A DNA stretch of 64,000 bases, taken from the NCBI GenBank assembly GCA_002457675.1, contig NTKK01000003.1, positions 1 to 64,000 of the forward strand. Direction: 5' to 3'. A program made the position numbers and the translations under genes. This DNA is from Bacteroidetes bacterium MED-G17 (GTDB lineage Bacteria; Bacteroidota; Bacteroidia; NS11-12g; UBA9320). Position 1 is the first letter of the stretch. The number at the start of each line of letters is the position of its first letter. Of the stretch, positions 26,983 through 35,621 are shown piece by piece. The notes under the pieces are model-generated. The model worked only from the letters and a program-made list of their open reading frames with translations, ran no database searches and was not told where the DNA came from.

Positions 26983-27746
26983 AGTGAATTTTTTAGTTTG
27001 AGTCTTGTTATTACTCTTTTGGTATTTTCTGGAAAATCACTTCGCATCATCCAATTATAATATTCAGGGTCCTTACTAAATACTTCGCTTACACTTTTGT
27101 CTTTGTATTTGCCAAAAGAGAAGATTGGCACACCATGGTTGTTTTTTTTGATACGACCCGCTAAATCTACCAGTCGGTTTTGTCCTGTCAATTCGTGTAT
27201 TTCCGCTAGGGTATTGGGCAAATCTGCATATCGCTCAATTTGCGATTTTATTACTTCCCAAGTTGCTAAGGTGTCCGCTTTAGCACTATGCGCATTTTCT
27301 AATTTTTTTTGACAATAAAATGTATATGCTGCGCTCAAGTTACGTGGTTCTTTTAAATGATAAATTCTCTGTGCATCAAGAAATTTTCGGGTCTCCGTTT
27401 CAAAATCTATGCCTGCGCGGTAAAATTCTTCAACCAAAATTGGGAAGTCGAATTTGTTGCTATTAAAACCTGCAAAGTCTGCGTTTCCAATAAAATTGTT
27501 CAATTTTGGGGCAAGTTCTTTAAAGCTCTGTTTATCTTTTACCATTTCATCAGTTATCCCATGTATCAAGCTAACCTCTTCGGGTATAGGTATGGCAGGG
27601 TTGATGATCTCATGCAGAATAGATTCTTTACCATTTGTTTCAACCTTTATACAACAAATTTCTACAATTCGATCTTTTTGTATGCTTAATCCGGTAGTTT
27701 CTAAATCGAATATTATTAATGGTCTATGCAACTGTAATTCAGGCAT
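26979..27746 (-). CDS. DnaQ-like 3'-5' exonuclease
   Basis: DEDDh-family exonuclease of 255 aa related to DNA polymerase III epsilon. Exo I is FDLETTGLSI (residues 14-23), Exo II FAGFNSNKFDFPIL, Exo III ENAHSAKADTLATWEV with the general-base His and the last Asp. A C-terminal domain containing FSFGKYKDKSVSEVFSKDPEYYNWM follows, often attached to stand-alone exonucleases in this phylum. Role in proofreading or repair is inferred. The hutH start overlaps its stop. Confidence 0.9.
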   Translation of the reverse strand: MPELQLHRPLIIFDLETTGLSIQKDRIVEICCIKVETNGKESILHEIINPAIPIPEEVSLIHGITDEMVKDKQSFKELAPKLNNFIGNADFAGFNSNKFDFPILVEEFYRAGIDFETETRKFLDAQRIYHLKEPRNLSAAYTFYCQKKLENAHSAKADTLATWEVIKSQIERYADLPNTLAEIHELTGQNRLVDLAGRIKKNNHGVPIFSFGKYKDKSVSEVFSKDPEYYNWMMRSDFPENTKRVITRLKLKNSL

Positions 27747-27824
27747 GGGTCAAAGATAAAGCAAAAGAAGAAAGCAATCCTTAAAGGACAAGAACCGAGT
27801 AAAATTATTGGTTTTAGTATGTAT

Positions 27825-28259
27825 TTATAATTCTTTCCACATGAAGAAGTGTTGAATGCCTAGTTCTAAAAAGCTATTTCCTTCAACTTGGTAAGCCAAC
27901 TTTTGATAGAATGGAATTGCGGGTTTACGAGCATGTAAAATAACTCTACCGTACTTGGACTCCTTTGCAAAGGACTCTGCAAAAAATACCAATCTACTGC
28001 CAATATTTTGATTTTGATATTGTTGATGAACCGCAACCTGTCGCATTTTGATGATGCCATTTGCTTTTGGTTCAAGCAATAGAACTGCAATAATTTTATT
28101 TTTTACTTGCCCAATAAAATGATGCTGTTTTTTTTCTTCTTCCAGTTCAATTCGCGAGAATTTGAGGCCTAAAGGTTTGCGCAGAATTTCTGCTCTTAGT
28201 TTTACAGATTCTAGATATTTGTTTGAACCCCAAACTATTTCCGAAAAATCTGCATACAT
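27825..28259 (-). CDS. GNAT family N-acetyltransferase
   Basis: 144-aa acetyltransferase. The acetyl-CoA pyrophosphate-binding loop is QYQNQNIGSRLV after the beta-4 strand MRQVAVHQ, and the C-terminal LHARKPAIPFYQKLAYQVEG is the usual GNAT end. Substrate unknown. It begins 5 bp after the malic enzyme stop on the same strand, so probably shares its transcript. Confidence 0.85.
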   Translation of the reverse strand: MYADFSEIVWGSNKYLESVKLRAEILRKPLGLKFSRIELEEEKKQHHFIGQVKNKIIAVLLLEPKANGIIKMRQVAVHQQYQNQNIGSRLVFFAESFAKESKYGRVILHARKPAIPFYQKLAYQVEGNSFLELGIQHFFMWKEL

Positions 28260-28264
28260 AAAAA

Positions 28265-30523
28265 TTATTCTTTGTTGTGTGCATCAACAATAGCCAAGTT
28301 GACCATATTTATAATTTCCCTAACGGAACTACCTATTTGCAAAACGTGAACTGACTTTTTAAATCCCATTAAGATAGGTCCAAGTGCTTCAGTTGGACCA
28401 GTGCTGGAAACCAGTTTATAGGCTACGTTTCCTGCAGAAAGATTTGGAAAGATTAAAGTATTCACGTCTTTACCATTTAGTTTATTAAATGGGAAAATTT
28501 CATCTCTTAAATCTTGGTCTAGAGCGATATTAGCTTGTAGGTCGCCATCAACTATTATTTCAGGATGGTTTTTGTGCAAATAGCTAACCGCCTTCTGCAC
28601 TTTACTTGGGGTTTCTCCTTTTGCTGAGCCAAAATTTGTATAGCTTAGTATAGCGATAACTGGTTGATAGCCTAAACGTTTTACTGTTTTGTGTGTCAAC
28701 AAAGCAATACTTACTAAATCTTGCCAACTCGGATCAATATTTATTGTGGTATCAGCAAAAAATAAAGGGCCGCGTTTGCTGACCATGGCATACATTCCTG
28801 CAACTTTTTCCAATCCTTCTTCTAAACCTGTAAGTTGAAGAGCAGGGCTTACTGCACTTGCATAATTTTTTGTCAAACCAGAAATAACTACATCCACTTC
28901 TTCATTGGCCATCATTGCATTGGCATAATAATTTCGGTGGCGCATAAGTTTTATAGCGTCCGCCAAAGTAATTCCTTTTCTTTTTCTTTTCTGATAGAGT
29001 ATTTCGGCGTATTTGGTTCTTTTTTCAATTTCTTTTAAAGGATCAATTATCAGAACATAAGGCATTTCTAACTTTAATTCTTCGAGTAAATTTTCGATCC
29101 GCTGTTTCTTGCCTAAAAATATCGGTTCCACACTTCCTTGTGCCATCATTTCTGCCGCTGCTTGCAAAATGCTTGGATGATCTCCCTCACAAAATACAAC
29201 CCGCTTGGGATGCTTCTTGGCTATGGTGCTTATTTTTTGGATAAATTTATTGTCTAAGCCCATTCTTTTGCGCAAATCTGTTTTGTATTTATCCCAATCA
29301 TCAATCTTTATTCGAGCCAATCCTGTGTCCATTGCTGCTTTTGCTACAGCAGGAGCAACAGCAGTAATAAGTCTTGGGTCTATAGGTTTGGGGATTAAAT
29401 ACTCTCTTCCAAAACTAAGTTGATTAATTCCATAGGCCTGTGTAACAATTTCAGGAACAGGTTCGTGTGTTAAATTGGCTAAAGCTTGAACAGCTGCAAT
29501 TTTCATAGATTCATTAATCCCTTTGGCTCTTACATCTAATGCCCCACGAAAAATAAATGGAAATCCAAGTACATTATTTACTTGATTAGGGTGGTCAGAT
29601 CTGCCAGTGGCCATGATTATATCGTCACGGGTTTTAATAGCTTTATGATAGTCAATTTCTGGTTCAGGGTTGGCTAAGGCAAAAACAATGGGATTGTTAC
29701 TCATGTTGTGTAACCATTCTGCTTGAAGCACATTGCCTGCGGAAAGTCCCACAAATACATCGGCATCAATCAAAGCCTCTTCTAGTTTTTGTGGATTTTC
29801 ATTCACCGCAAAGAAGGATTTATAGCTATCTAATTTTTTTCTTTTATTGGTTATTAATCCGCTTCTGTCAAGCATCCAAAGTTTTTCTTTTTTAACACCT
29901 AACGACAAAAACAACTTTGCTGAAGCCATTGCAGAGGCACCCGCACCATTCACAATTATTTTTACTTCACTGATATTTTTATTAACCAACTTTAGTGCAT
30001 TTAAAAGTCCAGCTCCTGTAATGATGGCTGTTCCATGCTGATCATCATGCATGATAGGGATTTCGGTTTCAGCTTTCAACCTTTTTTCAATCTCAAAACT
30101 TTCTGGTGCACCAATGTCTTCCAAATTGATACCTCCAAATGTTGGCGCAATTGCTTTTACAGCCTCTACAAAACCATCGATGTCTTTCTTATTTACTTCG
30201 ATATCAAACACATCTATATCTGCAAAAACTTTAAATAAAACACCTTTCCCTTCCATTACGGGTTTTGAAGCTTCCGGGCCAAGATCTCCTAAACCTAGAA
30301 CTGCTGTGCCATTTGAAATAACACCCACCAGATTTCCTTTACTCGTGTACTTGTAAACATCTTCTGGATTTTTTTCAATCTCTAAACAGGGCTCAGCTAC
30401 GCCGGGGGAATAGGCTAGAGATAGGTCTTTTTGTGTTTGTGTAGGTTTCGTGGGAACAACTTCTATCTTTCCTGATTTGCCTCTTGCATGGTAATCTAGA
30501 GCCTCTTTTCTCAACGATGACAT
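28265..30523 (-). CDS. maeB: NADP-dependent malic enzyme with phosphotransacetylase-like domain
   Basis: Converts malate to pyruvate plus CO2, making NADPH. N-terminal malic domain: AYSPGVAEPCLEI (catalytic Tyr), GTAVLGLGDLG, EDIGAPESFEIE and HDDQHGTAII (metal and catalytic Lys/Asp region), then the NAD(P)-binding GAGASAMASAK. The C-terminal ~320 residues resemble phosphotransacetylase (VVFCEGDHPSILQAA..., FADTTINIDPS, LIFPNLSAGNVAYKL) and in MaeB act as an acetyl-CoA regulatory domain. The track starts 40 codons early; MSSLRKEALDYHARGKSGKIEV from ATG 30523 is the family start (752 aa). Confidence 0.94.
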   Translation of the reverse strand: MSSLRKEALDYHARGKSGKIEVVPTKPTQTQKDLSLAYSPGVAEPCLEIEKNPEDVYKYTSKGNLVGVISNGTAVLGLGDLGPEASKPVMEGKGVLFKVFADIDVFDIEVNKKDIDGFVEAVKAIAPTFGGINLEDIGAPESFEIEKRLKAETEIPIMHDDQHGTAIITGAGLLNALKLVNKNISEVKIIVNGAGASAMASAKLFLSLGVKKEKLWMLDRSGLITNKRKKLDSYKSFFAVNENPQKLEEALIDADVFVGLSAGNVLQAEWLHNMSNNPIVFALANPEPEIDYHKAIKTRDDIIMATGRSDHPNQVNNVLGFPFIFRGALDVRAKGINESMKIAAVQALANLTHEPVPEIVTQAYGINQLSFGREYLIPKPIDPRLITAVAPAVAKAAMDTGLARIKIDDWDKYKTDLRKRMGLDNKFIQKISTIAKKHPKRVVFCEGDHPSILQAAAEMMAQGSVEPIFLGKKQRIENLLEELKLEMPYVLIIDPLKEIEKRTKYAEILYQKRKRKGITLADAIKLMRHRNYYANAMMANEEVDVVISGLTKNYASAVSPALQLTGLEEGLEKVAGMYAMVSKRGPLFFADTTINIDPSWQDLVSIALLTHKTVKRLGYQPVIAILSYTNFGSAKGETPSKVQKAVSYLHKNHPEIIVDGDLQANIALDQDLRDEIFPFNKLNGKDVNTLIFPNLSAGNVAYKLVSSTGPTEALGPILMGFKKSVHVLQIGSSVREIINMVNLAIVDAHNKE

Positions 30524-30586
30524 GAGCAACAAATTAAAGGGTTTCTTTGTGAATTTTGTTGTTAGTTTGCTTAAAATAGGAATACG

Positions 30587-31339
30587 ATGAAGAAAATAAT
30601 AGCTACCATAATTTTTTCCCTTCACATTTATTTGCAAGCCCAAATTGTTACCGATCGGCCAGATTTTACAGAATCTGCAATGGCCGTTCCTAAAGGTTCT
30701 TATCAGTTAGAATCGGGTATGGCGAGAACGAGTAGCAATGCTAGAAATACTGGTTTGGATTGGAGTATGCCGAATGTTTTATTGAGAAGAGGTCTTTCAG
30801 ACAAGTTGGAACTTCGCATGTTTCTTGATAACAGTATTTCTAGACAAAATATGGAAATCAATTCAAATATTTCTGGCGTAAATAATTTAGAATTGGGTTT
30901 TAAATATGCGTTTATGGATAACGACAATCCAAATCAATTTGGTATTTTAGGCCACTGGTTTATACCTACAGACGATTTTTCTACAAGCTATTATTATGAT
31001 AATTTTTTGCTTGGCTTTTTAGCGAGTAATACGTTAAGTAAACATTGGTCTGTGGGATACAATTTGGTGTATCAAAAACGAAATTTGTCGGAGGATATTG
31101 GATTTGCAACGGTTTCTTTGGTGGATGCTATTAACGCTAAGTGGTCGTTTTTTACAGAATATAAAGGTGAAATAGATTTCAATTCTTATTGGAAAAGTAG
31201 TATTCATTTAGGATTTACTTACTTGTTAGATGAAAATTTGCAGATTGATTTTTCTTATGCCACCTCATCAGATGAAGTAGGTTTAAGGACAAACTATCTC
31301 AGCTCGGGTGTGAGCTTTCTCATTTTGCCGAAGAAATAA
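30587..31339 (+). CDS. Outer-membrane transporter-like beta-barrel protein
   Basis: 250-aa protein with a signal peptide (cleavage likely after LQAQ) followed by TDRPDFTESAMAVPKGSYQLESG, the start typical of the transporter family related to MetA-pathway phenol degradation proteins (PF13557). Alternating hydrophobic/aromatic strands through to the C terminus suggest a small outer-membrane barrel. Substrate unknown. Its last 20 bp overlap the convergent metallo-hydrolase gene. Confidence 0.75.
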   Translation: MKKIIATIIFSLHIYLQAQIVTDRPDFTESAMAVPKGSYQLESGMARTSSNARNTGLDWSMPNVLLRRGLSDKLELRMFLDNSISRQNMEINSNISGVNNLELGFKYAFMDNDNPNQFGILGHWFIPTDDFSTSYYYDNFLLGFLASNTLSKHWSVGYNLVYQKRNLSEDIGFATVSLVDAINAKWSFFTEYKGEIDFNSYWKSSIHLGFTYLLDENLQIDFSYATSSDEVGLRTNYLSSGVSFLILPKK

Positions 31340-32174
31340 AATCGTCTAGAGAAAAAGTTGTGTCTAGGCGAGGCCCTTTGTCCGTATTTTTTGCTTTGCC
31401 ACACACATATAGGGGGTCATGCTCAAAAAATAAGGTCCAGTCTTCTTGAATGGCTTCTTCCAAAAATGATTTACATTCTTTCATTCTTACCAAAGGTCTA
31501 ATGTCGTATCCCATTACATAATTAATTGGGATATGTGCTGATGACGGTATTAGGTCTGCACAAAAAACAAGTGTTTTGTCTTGAAATTTTATTTTTGGTA
31601 AAATCATTTTTTCGGTGTGTCCATCAGCCGTTAAAAAGGAAATATTTTCGGTAAACTTGTTGGTGTCTGAAACAAAATTTAATTGACCGCTTAGCTCTAA
31701 AGGGTGTATATTTTCGTCTAAAAAAGAGGCACCTTCTCTGGGGTTTGAGTGTAAAGCGTGTTCCCAGTGTTTTTGATGAACCCAGTATTTCGCATTTGGG
31801 AAAACAGGTTCAAGGAGGGTTTTTCCAGAATTCCATCGCAAAGCGCCTCCGCAATGATCAAAGTGAAGGTGCGTGAAAATAATATCAGTTATGTCTTTAA
31901 AATCAACACCAATTGCATGTAAACTTTTTTTCAACGAATCATCGCCATGAAGGTAATAGTAGCTAAAAAACTTACTACTTTGTTTATCCCCGATTCCAGT
32001 ATCAATTAATATCCTTTTATTACCGTCTTCCACAAATAGGCAACGCATTGCCCAGGTGCATAGATTGTTTTGATCTGCGGGATTCAGTTTGTTCCAAATT
32101 ACTTTTGGAACGGTTCCAAACATAGCACCTCCGTCTAGTTTGAAATAACCCGTATTAATGCTTTCAAGTTGCAT
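31320..32174 (-). CDS. Metallo-beta-lactamase fold hydrolase
   Basis: 284-aa hydrolase. The metal site HxHxDH is in IFTHLHFDHCGG; further ligands are probably in FLTADGHTEKM and VFCADLIPS. The N-terminal VPKVIWNKLNPADQNN and MRCLFVEDGNKRILIDTGIGD resemble the quorum-quenching lactonase/MBL family, but the substrate is not determinable. It is 17 bp downstream of serS on the same strand and has no signal peptide, so it is cytosolic. Confidence 0.85.
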   Translation of the reverse strand: MQLESINTGYFKLDGGAMFGTVPKVIWNKLNPADQNNLCTWAMRCLFVEDGNKRILIDTGIGDKQSSKFFSYYYLHGDDSLKKSLHAIGVDFKDITDIIFTHLHFDHCGGALRWNSGKTLLEPVFPNAKYWVHQKHWEHALHSNPREGASFLDENIHPLELSGQLNFVSDTNKFTENISFLTADGHTEKMILPKIKFQDKTLVFCADLIPSSAHIPINYVMGYDIRPLVRMKECKSFLEEAIQEDWTLFFEHDPLYVCGKAKNTDKGPRLDTTFSLDDFISSAK

Positions 32175-32191
32175 AAACTTCGATTTTTGAT

Positions 32192-33460
32192 TTAGGTAAT
32201 TTCAGTGAAATTTAAATATGAATGAAGAACTTTTGGCAGTTGAATAGATGTTTGGGTTTGGTTGTTTTCAAGTATGGCAGCCACAATTCTAGGGAGCGCA
32301 AGCGCACTTCCATTGAGGGTGTGGGCCAATGATTTATCTCCCAATTCATTGATTCTTAGTTTTAATCTATTTGATTGAAATGTTTCAAAATTACTCACAC
32401 TACTGACCTCAAGCCATCTTTCTTGGGCCGCACTCCAAACTTCCATGTCATATGTCTTAGATGAGGTAAAGCCTAAATCACCCCCACATAGATTCAGCAC
32501 GCGGTATGGTAACTCTAATTTCTGTAAAAGATTTTGCACATAGGAACTCATTTCCTCTAAAGTTTTGTAACTACTCTTTGGGTCCGTAATCTGAACAATC
32601 TCAACTTTATCAAATTGATGTAATCTGTTTAATCCACGGACATCTTTACCGTAGCTACCAGCTTCTCTTCGAAAACATGGGGTATAACCAACATGTTTGA
32701 TTGGTAGATGCTCTTTTTCTACTATGCTGCCTCTATATAAATTGGTTATTGGCACTTCTGCTGTAGGAATTAAAAATAAATCGTCTTCTTGGACATAGTA
32801 CATCTGACCATCTTTATCAGGTAATTGGCCTGTGCCGTAACCACTATTTTGGTTGATTAAAATTGGCGGTTGTACTTCCTGGTAGCCAATATTCTTGGCC
32901 TCGTCAAGAAAAAAATTGATTAGCGCCCGCTGCAATTGAGCGCCTTTTCCCATATAGACAGGAAAACCAGCTCCTGTAATTTTAACGCCTAATTCAAAAT
33001 TTATGAGTTTGTATTTTTCTGCTAACTCCCAATGAGGTAGAATTTTAAAACTAAATGTTGGTTTGCTACTGTGTTCTAATATTATTTGATTTTGCTCAGA
33101 ACTTCGCCCTGAAGGCACAGTTTCATGTGGTGTGTTTGGCACTGAAAACAAAGCAAGTTGGAGTTCCTTATCGATTGACTTAATATCTTCTTCTAAAGAT
33201 TTTATTTGGTTTTTTATGTTGATACTCTTTTCCCTGTATTTGTCTGCTTCATCTTTTTGACCGGTTTTAAAAAGTTGACTCATTTCTTGGGAAATTTTAT
33301 TTACGTTGGCCCGGAGTGTATCCAAATGAACCTGAATTTTCCTTCTTTTTCTATCTAACTCAACAATGGAATTAAGTTGATAGGAAAAATCACCTCCTCG
33401 TTTTTCGAGTTTTTTTTCTAAAAGCATTAAATCTTCTCTTATTTTTCCTAATTCTAACAT
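32192..33460 (-). CDS. serS: Seryl-tRNA synthetase
   Basis: Class II aminoacyl-tRNA synthetase, 422 aa. The N-terminal ~110 residues form the long coiled-coil arm that contacts tRNA-Ser. Motif 2 is CFRREAGSYGKDVRGLNRLHQFDKVE and motif 3 is NGSALALPRIVAAILEN; the serine pocket region LIPTAEVPITN is present. Divergent from lpdA with about 100 bp between starts. Confidence 0.97.
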   Translation of the reverse strand: MLELGKIREDLMLLEKKLEKRGGDFSYQLNSIVELDRKRRKIQVHLDTLRANVNKISQEMSQLFKTGQKDEADKYREKSINIKNQIKSLEEDIKSIDKELQLALFSVPNTPHETVPSGRSSEQNQIILEHSSKPTFSFKILPHWELAEKYKLINFELGVKITGAGFPVYMGKGAQLQRALINFFLDEAKNIGYQEVQPPILINQNSGYGTGQLPDKDGQMYYVQEDDLFLIPTAEVPITNLYRGSIVEKEHLPIKHVGYTPCFRREAGSYGKDVRGLNRLHQFDKVEIVQITDPKSSYKTLEEMSSYVQNLLQKLELPYRVLNLCGGDLGFTSSKTYDMEVWSAAQERWLEVSSVSNFETFQSNRLKLRINELGDKSLAHTLNGSALALPRIVAAILENNQTQTSIQLPKVLHSYLNFTEIT

Positions 33461-33541
33461 GGATTGTCTTTAGAGTTATCGCAAAAATCTAATTTAATTT
33501 CATCATAAGAAGTATTTATGGAATTGATTTTTGGAAAGCCT

Positions 33542-33549
33542 TAGATTTG
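33542..33549 (+). promoter_or_regulatory. Candidate -7 element for lpdA
   Basis: TAGATTTG, an exact TAnnTTTG match, 12 bp before the ATG at 33562. Confidence 0.5.
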
Positions 33550-33561
33550 TTGCAGAATAAA

Positions 33562-34947
33562 ATGAGTTTCGACGTAGTAATAATCGGAAGTGGACCAGGT
33601 GGTTATGTTGCCGCCATCAGGGCTTCACAATTGGGCTTAAAGGTTGCCATTGTTGAGAAAGCAGAGTTAGGTGGTGTATGCTTAAATTGGGGTTGTATTC
33701 CAACCAAGGCATTGTTAAAATCTGCCCAAGTTTATGATTACATCAATCATGCTGCAGATTACGGAATAGAGGTGAAAGAAGCCAAGCATGATTTTGGTAA
33801 GGTAATTAAAAGAAGCCGCGATGTTGCTGGTGGTATGAGCAAAGGTGTACAGTTTTTAATGAAAAAAAATAAAATTCAAATTATTGAAGGTTTTGGGAAA
33901 ATTAAAAGTAAAGGTGTTGTAGAGGTAGATAAAGACGGAAATAAAAAAATAATAGAGGCACAAAACATTATTTTGGCAACTGGTGCACGAGAAAGGGAAT
34001 TGCCTTTTATGAAAATTGATGGTGAAAAGATTGTTGGTTATCATGACGCAATGGTTTTACCAAGCCAACCAAAAAAATTAGTGGTTGTTGGCTCTGGTGC
34101 CATAGGGATGGAATTTGCCTACTTCTATCAAAAAATGGGAACAGAAGTAACAATTATAGAATACCTTGATCGTCTGTTGCCAAATGAAGATGAAGATATT
34201 TCTAAAACCATGTTCAAAATTTACAAGAAATATGGTGTAAATGTAATGACCAATGCAGAGGTTAAAGCTGTTGATAAAAATAGCGATGGTGTTGAAGTAA
34301 GCATAGAAACCAAAAAGGGACAACAGACAATCCAAGCAGATATTGTTTTAAGTGCAGTAGGTGTTCAAACAAATTTGGAGAATTTAGGATTAGAAGAAAT
34401 GGGTATTCAAATGGACAAAGGGAGGATTATAGTAAATCAACATTACCAAACAAATGTGAAAGGTATTTATGCCATTGGAGATATTACACCTGGTCCAGCT
34501 TTGGCTCATGTTGCCTCGGCAGAAGGAATTATTTGTGTTGAGGCCATAGCGGGTAAGAATCCAGAAAGTATGGACTATAACAATATCCCGTCTTGTACCT
34601 ATTGTTTACCTGAAGTAGCATCCGTTGGTTTGACAGAAAAACAGGCTACTGAGCAAGGTTATGAAATAAAAGTTGGTAAATTCCCCTTTTCAGCTAGTGG
34701 AAAGGCAAAAGCCGCAGGCGTATCTGAGGGTTTTGTAAAAGTGATTTTTGACGCCAAATATGGCGAGTGGTTGGGCGCTCATATGATAGGTGCCAATGTA
34801 ACAGAAATGATTGCCGAAGCAGTTACAGCGAGAAAACTCGAGACGACTGGGCATGAAATAATTAAGGCTGTCCATCCTCACCCTACAATGAGCGAAGCAG
34901 TTATGGAAGCCACAGCAGCAGCTTATGACGAGGTAATACATCTATAA
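33562..34947 (+). CDS. lpdA: Dihydrolipoyl dehydrogenase
   Basis: E3 flavoprotein that reoxidises lipoamide for 2-oxoacid dehydrogenase complexes, using NAD. FAD site IIGSGPGGYVAAIRA, redox disulfide GGVCLNWGCIPTKALL, NAD site VVGSGAIGMEFAYFY, and the C-terminal His-Glu base pair in HPHPTMSEAVMEA. The ORF begins 5 codons early at a TTG; ATG 33562 (MSFDVVIIGSG, 461 aa) is the natural start. No E1/E2 genes are nearby. The metallo-hydrolase at 34952 follows by 4 bp. Confidence 0.96.
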   Translation: MSFDVVIIGSGPGGYVAAIRASQLGLKVAIVEKAELGGVCLNWGCIPTKALLKSAQVYDYINHAADYGIEVKEAKHDFGKVIKRSRDVAGGMSKGVQFLMKKNKIQIIEGFGKIKSKGVVEVDKDGNKKIIEAQNIILATGARERELPFMKIDGEKIVGYHDAMVLPSQPKKLVVVGSGAIGMEFAYFYQKMGTEVTIIEYLDRLLPNEDEDISKTMFKIYKKYGVNVMTNAEVKAVDKNSDGVEVSIETKKGQQTIQADIVLSAVGVQTNLENLGLEEMGIQMDKGRIIVNQHYQTNVKGIYAIGDITPGPALAHVASAEGIICVEAIAGKNPESMDYNNIPSCTYCLPEVASVGLTEKQATEQGYEIKVGKFPFSASGKAKAAGVSEGFVKVIFDAKYGEWLGAHMIGANVTEMIAEAVTARKLETTGHEIIKAVHPHPTMSEAVMEATAAAYDEVIHL

Positions 34948-34951
34948 ATAG

Positions 34952-35593
34952 TTGCTCCGAGTAAAATCCTTTTCATGTAATCCCTTTCAAGAAAACACCT
35001 TCTTGATATACAATGAAATTGGACAAGCAGTTGTAATTGATCCAGGAATGAGTAATGCCTACGAAGAAGATATGTTTTCTAACTTCGTACATGAAAAAAA
35101 CCTCAAATTGACTCAAATGGTAAACACTCACTGCCATATTGATCACATTTTAGGTGTTTCGTATATTCATGAAATTTACGGTTTGTCTTTGTATTTTCAT
35201 CCAAAAGAGCAAGTTATTTGGGATATGGCCATCGCAACTGCCCATATGTATTCATTGCCTTATAATAACCATATTGACGATGTAAAATATATTACTGAAG
35301 AGGAGACGATTCAACTAAGCGGGGAACAACTAGAGATAATATTCACTCCAGGTCATAGCCCAGGTAGTATTAGTTTTTATTGCCCTAAAAATAATTGGGC
35401 TATTGTAGGTGATACTTTATTTAAGCAGAGCATTGGTAGAACAGATTTGCCTATGGGCAATCATATTCAACTGATAAATAGCATAAAAGACCGACTCTTG
35501 TCTCTGCCCATGGAGACTAAAGTCTATTGTGGACATGGAGAATCTACAATTGTTTCAGACGAGAAAAAAAGAAATCCTTACCTTCTGACCTGA
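34952..35593 (+). CDS. Metallo-beta-lactamase fold hydrolase, glyoxalase II-like
   Basis: 213-aa cytosolic hydrolase resembling YcbL/hydroxyacylglutathione hydrolase-like proteins. Metal motif NTHCHIDHILG, then IFTPGHSPGSISFY, AIVGDTLFKQSIGRTDLP and VYCGHGESTIV give the full ligand set. The start is TTG 34952 (MLRVKSFSCNPFQENTFLIY); the N-terminal strand matches the family and no ATG fits. Located 4 bp after lpdA, so co-transcribed. Physiological substrate unknown. Confidence 0.86.
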   Translation: MLRVKSFSCNPFQENTFLIYNEIGQAVVIDPGMSNAYEEDMFSNFVHEKNLKLTQMVNTHCHIDHILGVSYIHEIYGLSLYFHPKEQVIWDMAIATAHMYSLPYNNHIDDVKYITEEETIQLSGEQLEIIFTPGHSPGSISFYCPKNNWAIVGDTLFKQSIGRTDLPMGNHIQLINSIKDRLLSLPMETKVYCGHGESTIVSDEKKRNPYLLT

Positions 35594-35621
35594 AGTTCAT
35601 TTTTTTTGTTACGTTTATTTT